Shown: piece after piece, positions 1 to 13,500 of the stretch
Numbering within the stretch: the first letter of the stretch is position 1
Layout: each line of letters starts with the position of its first letter
NCBI RefSeq assembly: GCF_963966145.1
Contig: NC_091050.1
Location: 9,610,001-9,674,000 of the forward strand
DNA length: 64,000 nucleotides
Direction of reading: 5' to 3'
Origin: Tenebrio molitor
Taxonomy: Eukaryota; Arthropoda; Insecta; Coleoptera; Tenebrionidae
Program-made: the position numbers and the translations under genes
The notes under the pieces: model-generated
Told to the model about the DNA's origin: nothing
Seen by the model: only the letters and a program-made list of their open reading frames with translations
Databases searched by the model: none

Positions 1-2870
1 AACTACAGCCTGGAACTACCACAGATAAGGTTATAATAATGACTTACCAAGTACCAAAAATCTGTCAGACACGCTAGACCTGTAGACGCCAGTCAGTCTA
101 CTCACTATCTGTGCCGTCGCGGCGGGCGTCATGTCGTTCTCCACCCCATGCGCAAGCTTTTCACCCCTTTCCACCCCTCCTCCATCCCCACTTGAGACCG
201 TACCCCAGCCGGCTATTCGCCATTGGACGCGCGTATTTTGTTTTGCGAGAAATTTGGCAACTGCCGGCGATTTTTATTATGCGAACAACTTTTTATCCGG
301 GCTTTGTGTGGCAATTTCGTGGAGGTTCCACACAGAAATTAAGCGGGATCGGCGGGCCCCCGGAAGGCCGACTCCGGGCCCCGGAGCGCACTCGCCCGAA
401 AAATCGAGAGGACAGCGCTCGACACGCGCGGTCCTTGAATGGGCGCTAATTAATTATTTCGATTGAACCGGCGGCTCAATTAAGAACTGTTCTTTGTTGG
501 GCCGGTGGGAAACTGTGGTAGTTTTGCTTTTGGCAGGGGTGGGTTTGTATTTGCCCCCAGCATATGCGTTCATCGATTGGTTGAGGGCGCATGCGTCGGT
601 TTTCATCAGCGGGAATTTAAAATAAGAAGAAATGCCTGGAAATTGGACGCCTTTCGGGGGATTAGTGCATTTTGGGTTTGACGGCGCGTTTCCACCTGCA
701 CCCGGAGTTTGGATTGTGTTCAAAATCAATCAAGCCCCGCCTGAAATTTGCCACACTCCGGTGGAATTATGTATTCTGAAACCGCTGAAACGTTAGCGCA
801 CAGGTCACAAAACGCACATGAATTCGGCTGGATCTGCTTTGTTCAGAGGTCGGATTCATCCTGATATACGGAGAATCTGCCGAAATATTTCAGGAAGTCT
901 TTGCTCATATTTGTAAACCATACATTCCTGAAATGTTTTGCTGCAAAAAGAGCGAGCTTGTTTACCCTCTTGTTTCCTTCCGAAGGAGCAATGTGTCACC
1001 GCTGGCAGCGCTTTGTTCTGGCACAGTTTTTTCTCTAAGAGTCCTCGTCCAATTTCACATGGAAATTTTATTTTTCAGGTTTACGGTTTCACTACCGCTT
1101 GTTTCAAAATACTGCAAGATTTAATGGCATGCCCTCCCTGCCCTAGTTCAAATTTTATGGTTCTGAAGCTGAAACCTGCAGTTTTATATTATGAATTTTT
1201 AATTGACGAAAAGAAGCCGTGGAAAATAAATAAATACATTGTTTTCTAATATAACATCCAGAGCGAAATCAAGAGTGCTACCTCATCTTTTGTTTGTTTT
1301 TTATCGAAACGTCTGTATTAGCTTAATCGTACATAAATGTATACTTGCCATACACAGTCGTTTTATTGGTTGCCTACCTCTCGAAAAATTTATTATTAAT
1401 ATTTTATCTTCAATGGCAAAAGCCATTTTACCACTTATTCTGGAATAATTGTTGCTTACACATGTGTAAACTTTGCCGAAATCTAAAACCTTTTTCAAGG
1501 TTAACAGCAACACCATTGCTTTAAAACTGACGTTTCTTTGACATTTCACCGAAAAATCTGCTTACCAGTGGCGTCGCGTTTGTCAATAAAGCTGGTAAAT
1601 TACCCATTCTTATGAATTATAATTCCAACGTCTAAAATTCATGAGATATGATTCATTATAAAGCGGCGTTTGAGACCACAAATTGTCTACGCCCATGCAT
1701 GCACGCTTATTTGCATAAGATTTCTCTACGACGTGATCGAGAATTTACAACGCCTGCTCTGCTTTGTTTTCTTTTTGATCACTTTGTATATGTAATTCTA
1801 AAAAATGAAAAACTTTTTTTTTTCACAAAGTCAAATATGCGGTGTAGAATATTTCCTTGTATAAAACTACGATAAATATTAAAATTCTTTAATACACCAA
1901 TTCTTTATTCACTTCACTGCTCTAAAAGTTCCTTAATAATCTTTTAAGATAATAAAATAAATGCCACTCTAAACTAAATTTTTTTACTAACTAGATATTA
2001 AAAATAATTTTGAAGAGACTGAGAATATAAAAGTTCTGACTTTTTCCACTTTCAATTATCATTTTCTATAATAATAATTGTGTATAAATCCGTAAATCCA
2101 TTTTACAGGGTGCTCTAAGCCCCTGAAAATGGTTTCCATAGTGATAAGATATTTCTGAGCCGATAAATTATCTTGGAGTGTCATTAACTCATTACACAGC
2201 ATTTGGTTTAATAAGCGCTCCGCTAATTAATTAAATTGGATGAATTTTATTTCAGAAAATAGTTTATTTGTGCAAAATAAAAAAGAAGCACTGGAAGGAG
2301 CTTTCAAGCTCCATTTTGACATCCCAACACTAATTCGGAAGGCGAATAATGTGTAATTTTAAAATGAAGTGTTCAAGCTTTTATTTAGCATTCCACATGT
2401 GTTACATATGTACCAACAAATCTTAGAAAACAATAATGAAGGGTGGAGTTATGGTGAAAAATTCTCAAGGACATTCTTGGGATTTGCAACAAAAATGTTT
2501 AAAAATAAGAAAGAATTAACTAAATAGAAAGAACTTGTGTTGAAAAATAAATATTTTCAGGTTTTTCGTTTCTTTTTCTTATACTTTTCTCATATTATTC
2601 AACGATTAAGACTTCCTAAAACATCAACAAAAAGAGAAAATTTTGTTTTGACCAAAATTAACGAAAAAAAGGACCATTAGCAAAAATTTGTGTGTAATTT
2701 TACCTTGGTCTTTATATAAAATATTTTCATTTATAATTACATTTACAAAAATATGGTGAGAACATTAATGAAATTGTTTAAGATAGAGCAAGATGTTGCA
2801 ACATTGTCATTTTCTTTCTAACCTTTTAGCATAGTGCTGAATTGGATAAATATTAAAAAAGTTGTAAGTT
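1..2870. other. Intergenic, no gene recognised
   Basis: The first 800 bases are GC-richer and carry overlapping short open frames with no recognisable motif. The rest is AT-rich and dense in stops. One segment (1386-1550) is a dispersed repeat listed separately. I see no splice-bounded exon, tRNA or terminal inverted repeat here. Confidence 0.5.
1386..1550 (+). repeat. Dispersed repeat E, copy 1
   Basis: This segment shares long matching blocks with 10800-10911. The blocks are a TTTATTATTAATATTTTATC start, a middle TTTTCAAGGTTAACA block and a TTTAAAACTGACGTTT end. Copy 1 has about 50 extra bases in the middle. Neither copy codes for protein. The class of element is unknown. Confidence 0.7.
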
Positions 2871-3012
2871 AGATTGGAGGACACGGCATCGAGGCCGGAT
2901 TTATTTATCATTACAGATATTTCAATCACCATCAATCAAGTAATGATAATTCCTTTGCAAGATTTTTTTTTAATTTTTACACGACAGATAATTCTGAAAT
3001 CAAGTGATGAAG

Positions 3013-3106
3013 CTATGAAAAGTTACAACCCCGGGCGGTCACCCATCCAAACTTAGTCGGCTCCGGACATTGCTTAACTTCACTGATCGACTGATGACTT
3101 TCATAG
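3013..3106 (-). ncRNA. 5S rRNA-like sequence (pseudogene or 5S-derived repeat)
   Basis: Read on the minus strand, the core follows the 5S rRNA internal promoter region. A GATC-AGTGAAGTTAAGCA block matches the A-box/intermediate-element region, and TTTGGATGGGTGACCG matches the C-box. Spacing between the blocks is close to that of true 5S. The ends differ from 5S and form their own closing stem, CTATGAAA with TTTCATAG. At 94 nt it is shorter than the usual 120 nt. It could be a diverged 5S pseudogene, the head of a 5S-derived SINE, or a separate pol III-type RNA. No T-run terminator follows directly on the minus strand. A MITE starts 53 bases away on the plus-strand side. Confidence 0.6.
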
Positions 3107-3159
3107 TATACTGATTATTATATTGATTATTATTAGTTATGTTTATTAATGTAATTATA

Positions 3160-3402
3160 GTTGGCGCGGCGACTCACTGGAGTAATAAACTGGCGTGATC
3201 TTCATATGATGTGCGCATTAAGAAGTATGATGGAGCTCAATGCACGCAGACGAAATTTCCATCCATTCTTAAAGTAGTAAGATTTAAATTTCCTGCACAA
3301 AACTAAAATTTGACGTAGCAGTGTAAATCAGGCTTTTCGTGACGTAGCTACGAACTATCACGTGAACACCTCGTGATTACTCCAGTGGTTCGCCGCGCCA
3401 AC
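3160..3402. mobile_element. MITE with ~28-bp GC-rich terminal inverted repeats
   Basis: The ends are near-perfect inverted repeats: GTTGGCGCGGCGA at the left and its complement at the right, followed inward by a matching CACTGGAGTAAT block. TA dinucleotides flank both ends (3158-3159 and 3403-3404), the target duplication expected for Tc1/mariner-type insertion. The 243-bp interior has no open frame. It is the only copy in the window. Confidence 0.8.
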
Positions 3403-3410
3403 TATATCTA

Positions 3411-6400
3411 GTAATATTTTGATTATTATTAAAACATTAGGTATTAATGTTATGTATCAAGATCAATTAATACATTTTCTTAGGAAAATGTTTTGTTTCC
3501 CATCAACAATTCACTGAATGATAAGAAATTAGTTTTTCTCAGAATCAAGGATTTTGTGACTTTTTGAACACTTCAAATGCAATTACAAAGTTAGCAAAAT
3601 TTATTTTTTTGTATACATACATACTTTACACTTCTTCTAAATTAGGTGTACATTACATAATGTCTACACGGTTTACTATTCACGATAGATGTACTTGGTT
3701 TTAACTCGCTGTTTTTATAAAAGGTTTCCTAATAACAAATTAATCTAGTCTGAGTGCCAGAACATCAACAATCTGGGTCTAAATTTGCTTTAGAATTGTG
3801 CGAATCATCATAAAACAAGATCTGCTACTTTCCAACAAACATCAAAAGTTAATTAACATTGTATGGATTCTGTTTGTGCTCATAGTTATCAAACGTGTTA
3901 TGCTTTGGACGAAAAAAAGTACTGTTTTATCGTCAAAACATATTTTAAATTACATTTTAAATTTTTTATTTACTCACTTTACAAACCAGATCGTCATGTT
4001 TTCAACGATGTAATATTCTATTTCCATAAGCTTTTTGATGAAGTCCCAAGAGTTTTGTCATTAAAAATTTAAATGTAATTGAATCGAGAATAAGACCCTC
4101 TTCAAGATCCTCATCTCTGTTCTCAATCAATTTTGTATTATTGAAATGCTGATTTAAATGATTTTTATGTCTTCAGTAAATTACTATCAGGTACAGGATT
4201 CTAACATGTCTAGAAAAATAAAAAAATATTTTTAAATGCATCATAAGGGAACAATAACTTTGATATATGTATGTACCTCTAAATTGATTTCTACTGTTTT
4301 TAATTAGAACGTAATTAATTATTGCAAATACATTTGTGATGATCAAATAATGGATTCGTAAAGGGAATAATATGGCGATAGTCCTGAAATCCGCAGCCAG
4401 TTCCTTTCAGTGGGAACCCCAAACCGGAGCTTTCCTTTTGTGTGAGCTTTGGGTGGAATCGAACCGGCGAAAGAGAGGTCGGTCGAGCTCTGCGGCGATA
4501 TTGGACCAGTCTCATATTATTATTTTTTTTAATTAGCCGAAACGACGGTCCCGTTTCCGGGTTAATCGTCGCTTATTCGTCGTGTATCCGTGCTTTTACT
4601 CCGGCAAAATGTCCGCCACCCCAATCTACAAAACCTCGAAATTAATGTATTTACATGTGCAGTATTTACGCGTGGTAGTTTTTATTGGTCACCGGAGGCA
4701 CGAAACCGGACTTAGCGTAAGCTCAGACTGTGTCGGTAACCTTGATCGCTGCTCCGGGCACACGGAGTCGGCCCTCGTTGCCAAGCAACCCATCCCTGTT
4801 CCCCACGCGATCTCCCGCTATAAAGATGGGAGAGAATTCGATCATTTCAGTAACAAAGAGGCGGTTTCTGTAAATCATTAACCGACACAATTGATGAGTG
4901 TCGAATCTGCAGGAGGCTTTTGTTTCCGACGATCGTTCCAGCAGCTGAAAGGGCCTCGCTGCGTGACATGGAAATGTCGCCGGGACCGTCGCCCGGCCGG
5001 GCTTGATGAAAGCTCTCCGCAACTCCGGGAGCTTGCGGTCCGGACCCCGCTCAAATTCGAATCAGGAATGTCGGAAAAATGGAAATTGTTCGCTCGTATA
5101 AAGTTTTTACGGCGTTGCCCCATCTCTACGCTCCCGAAATGTATCGACCAGATCGAGTGATGTTTATGGCCCCAGTTTCCAGGATTGCACAGGATTCGAT
5201 ATCCCGTCAGGATGCATCGCACGTCCCAAATTGCGGCGGTGCAGCACAACAGAGAGAGATAAAATTAGACGATGTATATAAATATCGGGCTCCGGACGGA
5301 CACTTGAGATGCTGGAATTTCTTATTAGCTTTTATAGAACCGAAAGTTCGACTTTTATTTTGTAGATTTACTACTTCTGTTTTATATACTTGGGAAAGTG
5401 GCACAAATGGTCCCTTGACGAGACGGAAACCATTTGCTTATGCCTAATTCTCAAGCGCAAATTGGTTCACTATTCATTCGCGCTTTATTAAGAGCTTACA
5501 GGCCTTCAGGGACTCAGGTGGATTTACTCCAAGGCTCGGGAGTGGCAGGCGCTAATTTCTTTATTTTGGGCTCAACTGCTCCGCTTGCATAACTGCGTAC
5601 ACTCTGACGCAAATTAAATGACCCCACACTTTTTCAGCACGTCATTACTATAAGAAATAATTACCGCAGCCAGTGGAAATAAACAATTTACTCCGCCATT
5701 ACCTCATGTCTCGTACTGTGGCAGTTTCTGATTAAACTTGAATGTGTTGGGTCTGAATGTTGCACTAGGAGTAAGTTTGCTGAACGTGTGAAATTTTTTT
5801 ATGGGGAATCTTGCGTAAGCGACTATACCGAAATGTTAGTGGCATCGGCAGAATGTGATAATTTTTTTTTGTGTTCGAGGTACACTTCACTGAAACGACT
5901 AGCAATTTCCTATTATTACGTATTAAATTTTCCAGTCACGTTTTATGTACTTACCTGCGTTACATTCTAAGAACTTTCGGAGGAAATGGGTCATGACTGA
6001 ATGATCTAATCATTTAAATTCCTCTGCGGAAAATTAACACAAGATATTAAATCAGTTCCAACAAAGTGCAAGCAAGTTGTTTCTGAATGACTTCTTCCTG
6101 GTGTGAATCATAAATTGATAATTAAAATTGTTCATTTAGTACCAAGAGTAAAACAATGTAACCAAATTTAATAGACCTACCATCACTTCCAAAACAATTT
6201 TATTTATGAACAAGAGAGTCCTGAGACATGGCGGCAGCAAGATGGGACAACTTCCAACACGGCCAAGCCACCAAGAGAGATTTTCGAGCAACCAAAAATT
6301 CCGGGAAATTTAAATTATTCAATTTTTCAATAAATAAAAATAGAGGCAAAAGATTATCATTGAAGTAACTACAGAGTACACACTGAAAGTAAAAATGAAT

Positions 6401-6687
6401 TAAAAAAAAAACAAATGAAAACAAACATGGTGAACAAAAACTATTACGAGTGGATCAATCTGAAAAAAAGGATGTGTAGAAAAAAATTAAAAAGGGGGAA
6501 ACACATATGTATAAGAGATAAAAGGAACAACAATGTTCTTAGGAAAATTAGAAATACAAAACAATATATTGTTGTAATTTAGAGAAAAAGCAATTTTCGT
6601 TTGGTTTCTCATCTATCTTTTGCATTTTATTCTTAATTTTACTTCCATACATATCTCTACAACCAAAACTACATACTTACATATTTA
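3411..6687. other. Intergenic, no gene recognised
   Basis: AT-rich sequence to about 4300, then a GC-richer block from about 4380 to 5650 with several overlapping short frames on both strands that resemble no family I know. One X-box-like motif, GTTGCCAAGCAAC, lies at 4777-4789. The block may be regulatory. It returns to AT-rich sequence before the MITE at 6688. Confidence 0.45.
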
Positions 6688-6940
6688 GAGGTGTTGGATT
6701 CTCTCATGGGCCGTGACCTTGGCAATATCTGCGTGAAGGCGGAGCAATAAACCAATGAAAAATCTGTAAATGAAAACTGTAAACGTCGACTACTTTACAT
6801 GCAAATAGATGAGAGAGAGAGAGACGACACTACCGCAACGAATGACGATGTTTTCCGGTCGGTTTGTAGCGCCTACTTGAGACCAACATTCGTCGTTTGC
6901 GCAGATATGACTCATAGCCCATGAGAAAATCCAACACCTC
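6688..6940. mobile_element. TA-flanked MITE family B, copy 1
   Basis: The terminal inverted repeats begin GAGGTGTTGGATTCTCTCAT and match the reverse complement of the right end over about 28 bases with a few mismatches. TA precedes the left end; the right flank is GA, a likely mutated TA. The interior is shared with 17076-17292 and 43893-44132 and includes a short GA-rich microsatellite. There is no coding capacity, so it would depend on a Tc1/mariner-type transposase. Confidence 0.88.
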
Positions 6941-7529
6941 GACCACTGTCAATCATTATTAACACTTTTGTAAAGCTACTGCAGTAAATGTTTTGTCTTT
7001 TCTATACATCCTTCGTCTTTTACATTTCTCTTCAAATAATTGTTTTTTTCTTTTTATTCACTGTTAAAAACTTCTCCAACGGTGCGTATTGTTCTATTTC
7101 TTTATATTCTTAGTACACATTCAACTGAATTTTGAAACTACACTGTTTGCTCCAGTTGTGTAGCAAATTTATTTTTGAAATTATTTCCTTTCAGATACTT
7201 TCACGAATTCATTTCAGATTAGTTTTTAATTTTCTGTCTTTAAGATATTGATAATGTTATCTTACACTGTTCACCGTGCAGTATAAGCAGTAGCTCTTGT
7301 AGTATTAATTACGATATTTCGAGCAATCTGAAGGGTGTGTTTGAATCAGGATATGCCAAGAGAGGGTAATAACTGTGATAGTTTGCCTAGGGATCGCATA
7401 CATAGCGTGTGATGATACTAAAAGAGCAATTTGAAAGAGAATCAAAGCAAATTGACGCAACTAGAAAAAATAAGATGTTTTGTGAATACCAAAAAACATT
7501 TTTTGAAGAAGCGATAAATAGTATTATTT

Positions 7530-7932
7530 TTTAGACACCCTTATTGAAAACGGTAATTTTACGTACTCAAAAGTGAACGAAAAGTAACTCTTTTTCGGAC
7601 GCACTTTTCCGGGCGCTGACCGTGCCGTCATCTGTTGGTCTGTTTAGTAAATTAGCAACGAAACCGACAAAACCGATAATTGTCCTGTCACCATAAATTA
7701 TGTAAATAGGTATGTAATTGTATTGCAAATAGTAAATTTCTAGTTTTGTTGACCAGCTGATAACAAATATGTACTATAAAAAAAAATTGTTAATATGTAG
7801 TTCATGCGGTCGCCTAAAAAATTTGTGCACCTTTGCCAAAAAGTGTCCTTTGTCCTCGCCTATTTTCAAGCCTCGGCTACGCCTCGGCCAGAACGAAAAA
7901 GAAGCACCTTTTGGTCTTGATACACAAATAAC
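7530..7932 (+). repeat. Dispersed repeat family A, copy 1 (~400 bp)
   Basis: This begins near TTTAGACACCC and ends near CTTGATACACAA. Its left part matches 28202-28460. The whole unit matches 34524-34918 in reverse, and the right part matches 18732-18851 in reverse. A very conserved core reads AGCAACGAAACCGACAAAAC. No terminal inverted repeats or open frame are visible. It could be a non-autonomous transposon or a SINE-like repeat. Confidence 0.85.
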
Positions 7933-10512
7933 TATTTATTTTGGTCGTTTCATTTATTTTTATTGTAATTATTGTTTTTTATTCTTTCTAGAAATACTAA
8001 ATATAACATGACTCTTTCGGACAAAGTTTTTTAAAAATAAAAACAAGAAGAATTTTTATTATACGATGGTTACTAAACGCTTCACAGACGATTTGGTACC
8101 ACTGTTGCAGGTGTTCCGGTAGAAAAGAAATTGCATTTAACAATATCCAACGCATCAAGCTGTTTCGTATATAAGACAATGAGGAAAGGTAGATAGATCG
8201 CTCCAGCAAATGCGAAAGAGAGACGCTGCATCCAACTAATTGAGGTATTAGAACCCAACGGAGCAGTAAGAAATAGCAATTACTGCATCAGAGTAAAATC
8301 TCAACAATCGCAGTCCGTAGACACACTTTCGCGGGGCATAAATTTCGCATTTTGACACTCCATAAAACCTGGCATGGATTTTTTTTTAATTCCGCAAAAT
8401 TCGACAATTTTTTGCACGAATCACGATAATATCTTTTCGCTTCATGTTCAATCAGCGAATTTGTTTACTCATGCATACAGCTTTCTGTCGGACCAGTTTG
8501 CCAATTAGCGAGAGCATCCCCATGTGGCCCCTGGCAACGCCCCAGCCAACCCCTTCAAATTCGAAATTCCATTCGTTTTAAATTAAATATGTCGATCGGC
8601 GCAACTCTTTCGGCCAGACGCAAAAAAGAAATTTTCTCGTGAGACTTTGCAACAATTGCGCGTAATTAACGCGGTTCGTTATTAACGGGTGGTAAAAATC
8701 CGGGCGGGGGAATCGATTGGACTTGTCGGAATAATTTAGCTGGAGAAGGTCTTGAGGATGGATTAATGAGGTCGGCGGAAATTTGATGGCTTTATGCGAA
8801 GAGGGAAAAGCACCGTTCGAAATCTTTAACCACCTATAGGCCAATTTGCGTTTTGCTAGTGTATTTAACGCAAATCGCACCTTCACTCGGCAGGATACAT
8901 ACGCTGACGTCACAATCCTGGAGCGTCACTATGGAAACCATCTAGGGATGCAGCAATCCATCTTGTTCCTTCCTGCTATCCCTCTCTTTTTCCTGTAATT
9001 TATTTCGGCTCTCCGTCTCGTTCGAGTTCATCGCGGGATCACGAGCCTCATCTCTCTTACTTTTCTTCAATCTATAATTTATTTTCGACCGGGCTCTTGT
9101 CGTTATTATAAATAGATGGGAATATTAAATTTTTAATTAACTTGATTACGTCTACTTGCGGCGCTCGGACACATGTTGGCCCTTATTTATTTATCTGCCG
9201 CTTTTTCTCTTTGTTTCGCTGCCGGAGAGCTTTTTTAACCCAATTTGGGGCCATACCGTTCAGCTCCTTCACTTTTATTGCTTTTCTTCGAGTGAATTTT
9301 ACATTTTAATGGAAATTTTCTTCCCGACTTTTATGACATTTTTATCATTCTGTGTCGATTCACTTTAATTCAATTTTGATGCAAGTAGTGCTCTTGTTAT
9401 TTATACGTTTCCTCTCTGTCTCTCTCTTGGCTAATCCACATCAGAATTTCTCGGCGTAAACAATGGTCTGCATTTATAACTAGGGCGATTAGCATTCTAA
9501 GGGGTTATGTAGAACGAGGGGATTGGGTCCCTCAAGGCGAGTCAGTGGTGGAACATTTATTTTTAATTAGTATCGTCGCTCCGAGCTGCTGGAATAATAT
9601 TAGCGCAATTAAAATTTTTACATAATACCGTCGAGAAAACTCGATGTTGCTGTTTTTGGATTTTGCAACGACGCATTAATTAGACATTTACTGTTACGTC
9701 GTGTCTGTCCACCACTGATTGCAAACTTTCACCCTCCAGCCGGCTCTTTAAATCAATAGGGGTTACACCCTCCCGTTCTGCGAGCGCATTATTTTATGAT
9801 GGACATGACAAAAGTCGGGGAATTAACGTTAGTATTTTATTTCATAATTCCGAGCTTCGGGCTTAATCTTTTTGGGGGTTGTCCGCGACGAAAAAACCAT
9901 CACTGCAGATCTCAAGTTATGATGTCGCATTATAATGGAAGCGTTTCTAACACATGACCTTTGCATGTTGGTCTTGGTATCTATGTAATTTCCATATTGC
10001 TGTGTTACAAAGCACCGCAAGGATAAAGCCGAAGCCGAGAGATTGGCTATGGTAGACGTTATCGTTCTTCTATCTCAAAGATAATGATAATTAACAGGGA
10101 TAACTACAAAAATACTAAATCCCAAAAAATGTCTAAAAAGTCGGCGTTATGATCTATCAGCGATCTGTAGGTAAAATTACACATTCATTATAAAATACTT
10201 CAAATATTAAAGATAATTAACTTATTAACGTGATTGTGCAATTATAAAGAAAATTTTCGCGAAAAAAACCTAAATAAGTAAATAAGTAGGTATTTTGACA
10301 AATTATAATTATTTTGTCTAAATTTGTCCTTATCACAGCTACATGATATTAATATCTTATATATTTTTTATTGTTTTATTTATTATTATGTTAGTCGTAA
10401 GTTTATTAAATCCAATTTTTTATCTTAAGATGACCCCTATAAAAAACGTCATCTTGTTTAATTCAATTCAATTCTCACTATATTTTGTAGCATCACAGAT
10501 CACTTAATACGA
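7933..10512. other. Intergenic, no gene recognised
   Basis: A GC-richer block lies at about 8450-9850. It has a CRE-like TGACGTCA at 8885-8893 and an X-box-like GTCACTATGGAAAC at 8925-8938. Open frames are short and unrecognised. The last 500 bases before the tRNA-Glu gene are strongly AT-rich. Confidence 0.45.
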
Positions 10513-10584
10513 TCCGGTATGGTCTAGTGGCTAGGATACCTGGCTTTCACCCAGGAGGCTCGGGTTCGATTCCCGGTACCGGAA
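10513..10584 (+). tRNA. tRNA-Glu (TTC)
   Basis: A complete 72-nt cloverleaf. The acceptor stem TCCGGTA pairs with TACCGGA, and A is the discriminator base. The D arm is GGTCTAGTGGCTAGGAT. The anticodon stem CCTGG/CCAGG closes loop CTTTCAC with anticodon TTC. The T arm contains the B-box GGTTCGATTCC. Ten Ts follow directly as a pol III terminator. There is no intron. All stems pair, so it looks functional. Confidence 0.97.
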
Positions 10585-10594
10585 TTTTTTTTTT
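10585..10594 (+). terminator. Pol III T-run terminator of tRNA-Glu
   Basis: A run of ten Ts starts right after the discriminator base of the tRNA-Glu gene. Confidence 0.9.
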
Positions 10595-13500
10595 CTTTTA
10601 TGTTTATAAATTTTTGACTATTAAATAAATAAATGAAATGCCAAACTTACTGCACATTTTAAAATCATTAAATGAACAACAATTTATATCACATTACATT
10701 ATTTGGATTTTTTATTTCAGTATTTTAGATTTATAAATGGCTTTCTTTTTTTCTTTGTTTAGCTGCTATAGAACTATGTTATACTAAAATGAACAATGTA
10801 TTTATTATTAATATTTTATCTTCAATGGTAAAAGCCGAAATCGAAAATTATTTTCAAGGTTAACAATACCAATACCGTTGCTTTAAAACTGACGTTTGTT
10901 TGACATTTCACTTTGTAATATCTCTGTATAAAATGAACTAGGATTATTGCTAATCTTGCTACACCTTTTAGCAATGGACAAATTTTGTAATTAATGTTTT
11001 AGAACTGACGTTTTTGTATTCATAAATTTACAAAGAAAACAATATTTAAAACTTAAACAATGAAGAATACTTACCTCATGGATTTGATCTTGAATCGAAG
11101 AACTGTGCAAATAAGAATACAAACAAAAAATTGAAAGAATTTTTTCCCACTCAGAAAAAAACTACGTTTTTGTAGACTTACAAATGTTTTTATCAATACC
11201 AGCCGTTTATAATTTTACTACGAATATACACACGTAGGAAGTTACTTTCTAAAATGGGGATGCAACTTCCAAGTGTAAGATTTTTTGCATCTGTGATGAA
11301 ACTTGTATTATTTGAGTTGGAAAATAACTCTTCAGCTGTAACGCTGAAGCAAAGAAACATTTGCAACTTACTGATTTATCCATATTTGTCAGCAAAAATT
11401 TAATGTCTTGTATTTTTTAGCAACAAGTGTCTGTTCCAACGTTTCTCTTTCTGTTTCTTCGAATAGTCTACTTAAAATTACATATTTCATTCTTTACTCT
11501 TAGGTATTATTTTTTTGACTAATTTAAGCACAACTTGGTTTCTTTCTATTCCACACACTAAATTACGTATTTATTTTCCTTTCTAATCTGTTTCTTTTCT
11601 AATTAGAACACAATACTTTCTTTGAAATAATATTTTTTTACTTACTTCCAATTACTGTCGTTTCTTATATGTTTTCTTTAGCAGCCTTTGTAATAACCTG
11701 AATTATCAATGGAACATAGCAGCACCGCAAATAACTACACCTCGCTAACCTCTTTGTCCCACCTCCCTCTTTATGGAAATACACCAGCACCTCTCCACCC
11801 TAAAATTCGATTTCCAAGAACTCTCGAATGCCGTAGCAGGCTAGCAGGAAGCGTGTTTTCAGTTTTTACCATATCGAGGTCCTTACTCCACGTAAATGCC
11901 AACAACAAAACCTCGAGAAACCTCTCGATAATACAACGGAGAAAGCCCGAATTTCAGAAGTTTTTTTATTTAAATAACTCTTTCCATCAGAATATAGTCT
12001 TAAACAACCTTCTCTTGCTTCTTTCTCGTTTCTTAAATAACGACCACGCAAGACTTGCATTTTTATTCTTCGATTAAAGAAAGAAGAAGAAAGTCAAATC
12101 GAAACCAAATAGTTCGAGTTTGCAAGAGTCGAGTCTGAGGTGTCAGACGAGACTGATGAGCACCTGTAATGGCATCCTCCCAAGCCATGTACCACTGCGG
12201 AGATCCGCATCCATTGTTCCGTATCTACCTGTCCGTGTTGTGTTCTTTTTATGTTTGAACATTACAAAGCTCATCTACACATGTATGTGCAAATAATACT
12301 CAACGAGCACCTGGCACAGCTACTGGTTGATGCTGTGTAGGTTTCCTAGCAACATAAGATCAATATAACAATCAAACGCGCAGCGAAACGACTACGCCCT
12401 GGTTCTTAAATACTCTCGATGCCGCCTCCGACCCAGAACAGACAGAAATAAATCGTGGAACCTTAAATTTGATCCACGTCTTTTCCGTTATTAAGGAAAA
12501 TATAAAAATGGGAACTAGCAACAATTCTGGACGTTGTTGGGGCGTTTTTTTCAATCTATCAGAGAGGTTGGACCGCGGCATAATAAATTCTAACACCCAC
12601 GTACGACCATGTAACGCAGCTCCTGAGCTTTTAGTTGTGTAACGTAATATGGAATGGTTAAATAAAATCAATCAAGAGACGCCGGTTTTGCTTTGGTGAA
12701 GTTGCTTTAGGTAATGTAATGTCGATTGCCATCGGCTCTGCTGATGATAAATATAAATGAAAGGGAGGCAGAGAATGGCAAATCAAGCGGAATGTGTTAT
12801 ATTATTCAAGGAAAGCACACAATCGAATAAGGTGGGAGCTGAGGTGGACTTTATTGGTCTAACTAGAACTTAACGGGGCCATCCGTTGGGCCGAATTTAC
12901 GTCCTTGATAATTCGCAGTTAAGCTCACTGATTTTGCTAAATCATGGCTCAGAACCTTCATTATCAAATTTACTTGATGTGAACAAGCTAACTGACGAAT
13001 TAAATGTAATTTGAGTCAGAATTACACAAAATTACAGAAACAATGTATCTACTACCTAATTACTTGTCAAAAGAGCAAGTTTTAATTATTATTTTTTTAG
13101 ATTCACTCTAATAATGTTACCCAAACTAGTATTTTTTTTTGTTAAAAACCACCAGGACGTTGGAAAATCCTGATCTGTATCTGTACAACGCTTTACAAAT
13201 GTCAATCAACATATGTCAGTTCAAATATACTTTTCTTAATTTGTAGAAAGAGCTTTGAGACTTTTTTTCACTGTTTTCAATATATGCCGTGATCAAGAAT
13301 GACTGAATCTGTTGGTAACAATGAAAATTTGAATGATTTTGGCACCACTGTCATCTAAACGCATTTCCGGTTGTCAGCGTTGACAGTATTGACAGATAAA
13401 TTTGAAATTTACCATCAAAGGTTCATTTTTGGTAATAACCAACATAAACTATTTTTTTTAATGTCGTGTGAAATTAAAACATCCACTCAGTGACAATTAC

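Noticed and set aside
4446..4470. GGAATCGAACC resembling a reverse-strand tRNA T arm
   Set aside because: No acceptor, anticodon or D arm can be paired around it.
11709..12077. 122-codon plus-strand frame
   Set aside because: Low-complexity translation without a domain, no splice context and overlapped by an antisense frame; probably chance.
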